A stretch of 64,000 nucleotides of DNA, from assembly GCF_900116295.1 (NCBI RefSeq), contig NZ_FPAF01000013.1, forward strand, positions 1 to 64,000. Reading direction: 5' to 3'. The translations under genes were made by a program, and so were the position numbers. Of this stretch, positions 53,686 to 64,000 are shown in pieces. Within the stretch, counting starts at the first letter, position 1. Each line of letters starts with the position of its first letter. The notes beneath the pieces were generated by a model. It did not search any database. It saw only the letters and a list, made by a program, of their open reading frames with translations, and was not told the DNA's origin. The stretch is from Bacillus sp. 103mf (GTDB taxonomy: Bacteria > Bacillota > Bacilli > Bacillales > Bacillaceae_G).

Positions 53686-54897
53686 TTACACCCCCGCATC
53701 AAAAGGCTCATAATCTTTTCGCAGCGGATAGCCGATCCAATCGTCTGGCATCAAAATACGCTTTAAATTTGGATGCCCTTCAAACACAACGCCAAGCAAA
53801 TCAAACGCCTCGCGCTCCGGCCAATCTGCCCCGCTCCACAAAGGTACAATGGAAGACACTCTTGGCTCGTCCCGGTCAAGTTTTACTTTCACCGCTACAG
53901 ATTGCTTCTTGCCGTATGAAAATAAATGCACATACACTTCCATATGCGCCCCAAAATCTGTTGCATGCAACTCTGACATATAATTGAACGCACATTCAGG
54001 ATCTTTCTGTAACAACTCCATTACTCCATAGTAATGCTCTACTTTCACAACGAGCGTCGGAACATCTTTAGACAACCTATTAATATAGAAATCTTCTAGC
54101 ACACCTTCGCCAAGTTTTGCTGTAACTGCCTGAACATACGCATCTAAATACGGCTGATTTTGCGAAGGCTGTTCTACTTTCACTTCTTCCTCTTTCTTTC
54201 CTCCAGCAGCCCGGGCCTTTGCTGCCGCTGCAGCTTTTGCTTTTGCGACCGCAATTGCTTTTTCTTTCTCAGCATCTATGCTTCCACCTTCAGATGCTTT
54301 TTGCTTCGCTAACGCCGCTACCTTCGCTTTTGCTGCTGCCGCTGCTTTGGCCTTCGCTGCTGCGACCGCTTTCTCTTTCTCCACATCTTCCGGCTCGGCT
54401 GCTTTCTCCTTTTCTTTCTGCTTCGCTAACGCCGCCACCTTTGCTTTGGCCGCTGCTGCTGCCTTTGCCTTCGCTACTGCGATCGCTTTCTCTTTCTCCA
54501 CATCTTCCGGCTCGGCTGCTTTCTCCTTTTCTTTCTGCTTCGCTAACGCCGCCACCTTTGCTTTGGCCGCTGCTGCTGCCTTTGCCTTCGCTACTGCGAT
54601 CGCTTTCTCTTTCTCCACATCTTCCGGCCCGGCTGCTTTCTCCTTTTCTTTCTGCTTCGCTAACGCTGCCGCCTTTGCTTTGGCCGCTGCTGCTGCCTTT
54701 GCCTTCGCTTCCTCTGCTGCGAGTCGCTTTGCTTCCACTATATCTACTTCATCCTCATTTGATAGCGCTTTCTCTTTTTCTTCTATATGATGAACCTCAT
54801 TTTCCTGACGTGCTGCGAGTCGCTTTTTTGCCTCTTCCTTTGCACGTTTTGCTAATTCTTTTTTCATATCATCTATATTTTGATCTCGATTACTCAT
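53686..54897 (-). CDS. nuoC: NADH-quinone oxidoreductase subunit C with long Ala/Lys repeat extension
   Basis: This is a 403-residue protein. Only the last 155 residues or so (from about 248) are the normal 30-kDa subunit, with [46 protein letters not shown] and LRKDY. The N-terminal extension is made of Ala/Lys/Glu-rich helices with about four units of a 39-residue repeat. It has no membrane segment and should form a long charged helix on the cytoplasmic arm. It overlaps nuoB by four bases. Confidence 0.93.
   Translation of the reverse strand: MSNRDQNIDDMKKELAKRAKEEAKKRLAARQENEVHHIEEKEKALSNEDEVDIVEAKRLAAEEAKAKAAAAAKAKAAALAKQKEKEKAAGPEDVEKEKAIAVAKAKAAAAAKAKVAALAKQKEKEKAAEPEDVEKEKAIAVAKAKAAAAAKAKVAALAKQKEKEKAAEPEDVEKEKAVAAAKAKAAAAAKAKVAALAKQKASEGGSIDAEKEKAIAVAKAKAAAAAKARAAGGKKEEEVKVEQPSQNQPYLDAYVQAVTAKLGEGVLEDFYINRLSKDVPTLVVKVEHYYGVMELLQKDPECAFNYMSELHATDFGAHMEVYVHLFSYGKKQSVAVKVKLDRDEPRVSSIVPLWSGADWPEREAFDLLGVVFEGHPNLKRILMPDDWIGYPLRKDYEPFDAGV
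54240..54700 (-). repeat. 117-bp in-frame tandem repeats in nuoC
   Basis: About four copies of a 117-bp unit code for [20 protein letters not shown] followed by [19 protein letters not shown]. The two central copies are almost identical at DNA level, which suggests recent duplication; the ends are more diverged. Confidence 0.9.
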
Positions 54898-55412
54898 TTA
54901 TTCGTCACCTGCTTTCCTGTCTTTGCTTCGTAACGAATTTTTTCTTTTAATTTATTAATACCGTAAATTAAAGCTGCTGGATTCGGCGGACAACCAGGAA
55001 TGTACACATCCACCGGTACGATTTGATCTACCCCTTTTACAACAGCATACGAATTTACATACGGTCCGCCCGCGGTTGCACAAGACCCCATTGCAATGAC
55101 CCACTTCGGTTCTGGCATTTGATCATATAAACGACGAACAATTGGGGCCATTTTCTTCGTTACCGTTCCAGATACAATCATGACATCCGATTGACGCGGG
55201 GATGTACGGAAAAACGAACCAAATCGATCTAAGTCATAATGCGAAGAACCGACTCCCATCATCTCAATTGCACAGCATGCCAATCCAAATGTCATCGGCC
55301 ACAATGAATTACTGCGTGCCCAACCTTTTACTTGCTCAAGCGTCGTAAAAAATATATTTCTTTCTAACTCAGCACGTTCCTGTGGATGAATATCTTCAAA
55401 ATTTATAGCCAT
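54894..55412 (-). CDS. nuoB: NADH-quinone oxidoreductase subunit B (cluster N2)
   Basis: This 172-residue subunit has [21 protein letters not shown] and VPGCPPNP, the ligands of cluster N2. The start at 55412 gives the usual length and overlaps nuoA by ten bases; a longer reading to 55433 lies inside nuoA. Confidence 0.96.
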   Translation of the reverse strand: MAINFEDIHPQERAELERNIFFTTLEQVKGWARSNSLWPMTFGLACCAIEMMGVGSSHYDLDRFGSFFRTSPRQSDVMIVSGTVTKKMAPIVRRLYDQMPEPKWVIAMGSCATAGGPYVNSYAVVKGVDQIVPVDVYIPGCPPNPAALIYGINKLKEKIRYEAKTGKQVTNK

Positions 55413-55771
55413 TGTAACACCTTCTTTTTCCAAGCATATGCAAGACCAATGAGTAGCATAATAACAAAAATGAGCATTTCCACTAATGCAAATAACCCTA
55501 GTTTGTCATACGCTACCGCCCACGGATATAAAAACACAGTTTCCACATCAAAAATTACAAAAAGCAATGCAAAAATATAATAGCGGGCATGGAAGCGGAC
55601 GTTTGCATCATGAAACGGCTCAATTCCACTTTCATATGTTGTTTTCTTCGCTGCACTTGGTTTATGTGGACGTAGCAATTTCCCCAAGGTGAGTGCTACA
55701 ACCGGCAACAATATACCTAATAGCAAAAAAATGATGACAATCATATAACTATTTTCATATACATTTACCAT
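55403..55771 (-). CDS. nuoA: NADH-quinone oxidoreductase subunit A
   Basis: This is a 122-residue subunit with three membrane segments and the family signature [20 protein letters not shown] followed by [17 protein letters not shown]. It is the first gene of the operon, about 100 bp after the predicted promoter. Confidence 0.95.
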   Translation of the reverse strand: MVNVYENSYMIVIIFLLLGILLPVVALTLGKLLRPHKPSAAKKTTYESGIEPFHDANVRFHARYYIFALLFVIFDVETVFLYPWAVAYDKLGLFALVEMLIFVIMLLIGLAYAWKKKVLQWL

Positions 55772-55877
55772 TGTGAAACCCTCTCCCCCTCATAAAAACA
55801 AGTTCACTCAGTACAAATTATGATTCATTTGCACCATTTATTATTTTTTAATTTTTCTAAATAATGCAATTATAGAT

Positions 55878-55907
55878 ATTATATCAAATTTCAAATTCTT
55901 ATGTCGA
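55878..55907 (-). promoter_or_regulatory. Predicted promoter of the nuo operon
   Basis: TCGACA (55907-55902) and TATAAT (55883-55878) are 18 bp apart on the minus strand. The leader would be about 100 nt. It lies only 50 bp from the duplicated MarR-gene promoter units, so shared regulation is possible. Confidence 0.55.
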
Positions 55908-55956
55908 TACATTGGAGAAAAGGAACAAAAACTTACAAAGGAAACTAGACATAATA

Positions 55957-56068
55957 TTGATATTTTATCAATTTAGTTATAAATCAAATTTATCTAAAAC
56001 CTTAAAACGGCGGTATGTAACCGACTATAGACCTTGACATCCTATCAGTTTAGTCATAAATTCAATGT
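55957..56068 (+). promoter_or_regulatory. Duplicated promoter/operator unit before the MarR gene
   Basis: Two copies of a unit of about 35 bp (from 55957 and 56034, offset 77 bp) share TTGAyATyyTATCArTTTAG followed by TyATAAATyCAA. Each holds a -35 (TTGATA, TTGACA) and, 17 bp on, a -10-like TAAATC or TAAATT. The AT-rich dyad in the spacer could be the MarR binding site. The rest of the 55772-56090 gap has no gene. Confidence 0.6.
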
Positions 56069-56090
56069 AAATAAGAAAAAATTAGGTGAC

Positions 56091-56537
56091 ATGATGAAAG
56101 AAAACATAAACAATTCTTCATTATCTAAACAAGAGGAACGTCTCGGTTTAATGTTATGGTTCCGTCTATCACGAATATACAACCAGAGTATTCGCCAATC
56201 GAATCAACATTTAAAAAAATGGAATCTGTCAGTAGCCCAGTTTGACGTCTTAGTTCAAGTCGGTTCTCATGAAAAATTATCTCAACAAGAATTAGCAAAT
56301 AAGCTTTTTGTTACGAAAGGAAATATTACACAACTGTTAAGCAAAATGGAAAGGTTAGGATTGATTAAACGAGAGCAGGAATGGAAAACAAAATACCTTT
56401 CCTTGACTGAGGAAGGAAAAAAGTTATTTCATGACGTGGTTCCGAATCAAGAACACTTTCAGGCATCACAATTTTCCAATTTGAATCATGAGGAAAAAAA
56501 ACAGTTTTTAGATTTACTTAGGAAAATTCAAGCATGA
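56091..56537 (+). CDS. MarR-family transcriptional regulator
   Basis: This is a 148-residue winged-helix regulator. The DNA-binding core includes LSVAQFDVLVQVGSHEKLSQ and LANKLFVTKGNITQLLSKME, and the wing is LIKREQEWKTKYLSLTEEG. The start at 56091 (or the ATG at 56094) follows AGGTGA; an in-frame ATG at 56034 overlaps the -35 box and is rejected. It is divergent from nuo and convergent with atp. The ligand is unknown; autoregulation through the duplicated upstream unit is likely. Confidence 0.9.
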   Translation: MMKENINNSSLSKQEERLGLMLWFRLSRIYNQSIRQSNQHLKKWNLSVAQFDVLVQVGSHEKLSQQELANKLFVTKGNITQLLSKMERLGLIKREQEWKTKYLSLTEEGKKLFHDVVPNQEHFQASQFSNLNHEEKKQFLDLLRKIQA

Positions 56538-56544
56538 ACATTAT

Positions 56545-56582
56545 AAAAAGCCGCAAAGGTTCATCCCTTTACGGCTTTTTTC
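56545..56582. terminator. Bidirectional terminator of marR-type gene and atp operon
   Basis: A stem of about 15 bp with one mismatch (AAAAAGCCG/AAAGG with CCTTT/CGGCTTTTT) has T runs on both sides. It lies between the regulator stop and the atpC stop. Confidence 0.92.
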
Positions 56583-56583
56583 T

Positions 56584-56997
<414 letters not shown>

Positions 56998-57005
56998 CTA
57001 AGGCC

Positions 57006-58421
<1,416 letters not shown>

Positions 58422-58502
58422 TTAAATTAACCGGCTTTTCTGCGAACAGTCGGTTTTATTTTTTATATTTTGCATCGAGACTATCGATTCCGCTTTTTTA
58501 TC

Positions 58503-58619
58503 AATCCAGCTCCAGTGGCTAGAATGGTCGGTGGCTTCGCTTCTTCCTGCGAGGCAAAGAACGCCTCTATGTCTGAAGCTCCATCCTCCTCCCATTCTGA
58601 GCGAGCCGCTTCCGCTTTT

Positions 58620-58620
<1 letters not shown>
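58503..58620 (-). repeat. atp spacer repeat, copy 1 (atpG-atpD)
   Basis: An approximately 118-bp element is closely similar to 59812-59931. It can fold into a long stem closed by AGTGGCT with AGCCGCT and AGAATGG with CCATTCT, with an inner GAGGC/GCCTC hairpin. Differences from the other copy are compensatory. The preceding 58401-58502 holds a short ACCGGC/GTCGGT hairpin. Confidence 0.75.
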
Positions 58621-59483
<863 letters not shown>

Positions 59484-59570
59484 TCACCACCTTTTTTCCG
59501 GAAGTTGGCATGATCAGAAAGACTTCCATTTTGTCGATCTTCCTAATCGTTATACTTGTTCATGATTGAA

Positions 59571-59601
59571 GGAAAAGAATAGGTGCACCTACTCTTTTCC
59601 T
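59571..59601. promoter_or_regulatory. Hairpin in the atpA-atpG spacer
   Basis: A near-perfect 30-bp palindrome (arms GGAAAAGA and TAGGTG) lies in the atpA-atpG spacer. It has no T run and is probably an mRNA-processing or stabilising structure. Confidence 0.5.
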
Positions 59602-59649
59602 CTTCATATCCGTTAGCACTCCTTGTAAGAGCGCCTATTTATATAGAAG

Positions 59650-59800
59650 TGGAGCGGCCTAACGAGCCGGCTCCGCTTTTTGTTTAATCTAGCTTTGCCT
59701 CCTAGCCCCTTCCGTCTAAGAACCTTCCCCACGAGAAGGTAAAAAGCACCTTCTGTGGGAAAGAACCTTAGCCGACGGGGCTAAACAGTCGGCTCCGCTT
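59650..59800 (-). repeat. Long hairpin repeat in the atpA-atpG spacer
   Basis: GGAGCGG/CCGGCTCC forms a first hairpin. A second, about 80-nt imperfect inverted repeat (AGCCCC...CTAAG...TTCCCCAC..AGAAGGT and its complement) follows around an AAAAAGC loop (59716-59785). Both sides carry the GGCTCCGCTTTTTGTT tail. It looks like another B. cereus-group intergenic repeat family; I cannot assign a bcr number. Confidence 0.6.
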
Positions 59801-59811
59801 TTTGTTATAAT

Positions 59812-59930
59812 CTAGCTCCAGCAGCTAGAAAGGTCGGTGGCTTCGCTTCTTCCTGCGAGGCAAAGAACGCCTCTACGTCAAAAGCTCCATCCTCCTCCCT
59901 TTCTGAACGAGCTGCTTCCGCTTTTTGTTA

Positions 59931-59931
<1 letters not shown>
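59812..59931 (-). repeat. atp spacer repeat, copy 2 (atpA-atpG)
   Basis: This is the partner of 58503-58620. The closing stem here is AGCAGCT with AGCTGCT and AGAAAGG with CCTTTCT, fully paired although the bases differ from copy 1. Together with the previous elements it fills the 453-bp gap 59478-59930, which has no gene. Confidence 0.75.
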
Positions 59932-61989
<2,058 letters not shown>

Positions 61990-61993
<4 letters not shown>

Positions 61994-62499
61994 CGCGCTT
62001 CTCCTACCTCTTTAATATAATCGCGAATTAATTGAACTTGGTCTTCTTCTTTCAGTTCTTTTTGCATAACTTTAGAAGCAATTTGGACAGATAAAGAAGC
62101 AACCTGTTCTTGAAGAGCAGTAATTGCTTGCTCTTTTTCGCGTTGAATTTCTTGTACAGCAGATTCTTTAATAGATACCGCTTCCTCTTTGGCAGCAGCA
62201 ATAATACTTTCTTTTTGATCTTCTGCTTGTTTTTTTGCTCTCTCGATTAATTCTTGCGCTTCAATACGTGATTGTTTTAACATTTCACGTTGTTCTTCTA
62301 CTAACTTTTTCGTCTCTGCATTGTTCTTTTCTGCAGCGTCGATTTCGCTAGAAATATGATCTTCACGTTCCTTCATAATTCCCATTAAAGGTCCAAATGC
62401 ATATTTACGAAGTAATGCTAATAGAATTAGGAAAACGACAATTGTATAAATTACTGTTCCGTATGGGACAGCAGCAGCTCCTAATAATAGAGTTGGCAC
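61990..62499 (-). CDS. atpF: ATP synthase b subunit
   Basis: This is a 169-residue protein with a GTG start preceded by AAGGGAGTGA. One membrane segment (about 13-32) is followed by a long charged coiled coil (about 40-165), forming the peripheral stalk. Confidence 0.95.
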
Positions 62500-62572
62500 A
62501 AGGATTCACTCCCTTCAAAAATCTAAATTAAACAAATGAAAAGACAAGTAATGTTTCATTCATAAAGCAATG

Positions 62573-62624
62573 GCGAAGAAGGTCTCAAAACGATCTTCGC
62601 CACTTATTGTAAGGGGAGCTATCC
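62573..62624 (-). promoter_or_regulatory. Intercistronic hairpins after atpE
   Basis: There are two stem-loops: GGCGAAGA with TCTTCGCC (62573-62601), and TAAGGG with CCCTTA at the end of atpE. They lie in the atpE-atpF spacer and could stabilise atpE mRNA, the most needed subunit. Termination is unlikely because there is no long T run. Confidence 0.5.
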
Positions 62625-62625
62625 C

Positions 62626-62892
<267 letters not shown>

Positions 62893-62901
62893 TTAAATAT
62901 A

Positions 62902-64000
<1,099 letters not shown>

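Noticed and set aside
54219-54950. Long plus-strand open frames opposite the nuoC repeats (243 and 170 codons)
   Set aside because: They arise because the 117-bp repeats keep all frames open. The composition is low-complexity Leu/Pro or Ala/Phe, there is no ribosome site, and nuoC itself continues into a conserved domain.

Overview
The window is chromosomal DNA of a low-GC Gram-positive spore former, almost certainly a member of the Bacillus cereus group. The order ywmB-murA-spoIID, spoIIID-mbl, spoIIQ, and the nuo and atp operons is that of a Bacillus chromosome. Four copies of an approximately 110-158 bp repeat with ATAAA/TTTAT ends match what is known of the B. cereus-group element bcr1. 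Nearly everything is transcribed leftward (minus strand).

Layout from left to right. 1-4.2 kb: a MacAB/YknXYZ-type ABC exporter with a Yip1-domain (YknW-like) protein. 4.2-10.7 kb: a five-gene phosphoglycerate uptake and sensing operon (response regulator, histidine kinase, membrane protein, PgtC-like lipoprotein, PgtP antiporter). An approximately 190-220 bp dispersed repeat flanks it in opposite orientations. 11-14 kb: a degenerate SGNH protein and two divergent LytR-CpsA-Psr ligases. 14.2-30.5 kb: a Wzx/Wzy-type exopolysaccharide operon. It starts with a tyrosine-kinase module (CpsC, CpsD, CpsB), followed by a structured leader RNA candidate and a terminator, then nucleotide-sugar enzymes, glycosyltransferases, flippase, polymerase, a heparinase-like lyase and ManC. 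30.9-32.2 kb: a GNAT acetyltransferase and a second, orphan tyrosine kinase. 32.6-36.7 kb: fabZ, mbl, spoIIID, a 45-aa membrane protein and spoIIQ. 36.7-39.5 kb: an ABC-2 exporter with an ABC-LytTR fusion regulator. 39.7-41.3 kb: a frameshifted acyl-CoA ligase. 41.7-45.3 kb: spoIID, murA, ywmB and a DUF1146 gene. 45.4-55.8 kb: an 11-gene complex I operon without nuoEFG. 56.1 kb: a divergent MarR regulator. 56.6-64.0 kb: the atp operon, with atpI cut by the window edge.

How the parts work together. The exopolysaccharide operon encodes a full pathway: GalU, WecC-type dehydrogenase and ManC make precursors; the initiating sugar transferase and four glycosyltransferases build the repeat unit; Wzx and Wzy export and polymerise it; CpsB, CpsC and CpsD control the process. 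The neighbouring LCP proteins could attach the product to the wall. A uronic-acid-forming dehydrogenase together with a heparinase-family lyase suggests an acidic polymer trimmed during export.

The most interesting points are: an EAR (epsC)-like antitermination RNA candidate placed before a terminator in the polysaccharide operon; the inverted pair of terminator-containing repeats around the Pgt system; atp-operon spacer repeats whose two copies differ by compensatory stem changes; a duplicated promoter/operator unit before the MarR gene; in-frame repeat expansions in NuoC and SpoIIQ; and a possible small RNA downstream of mbl.
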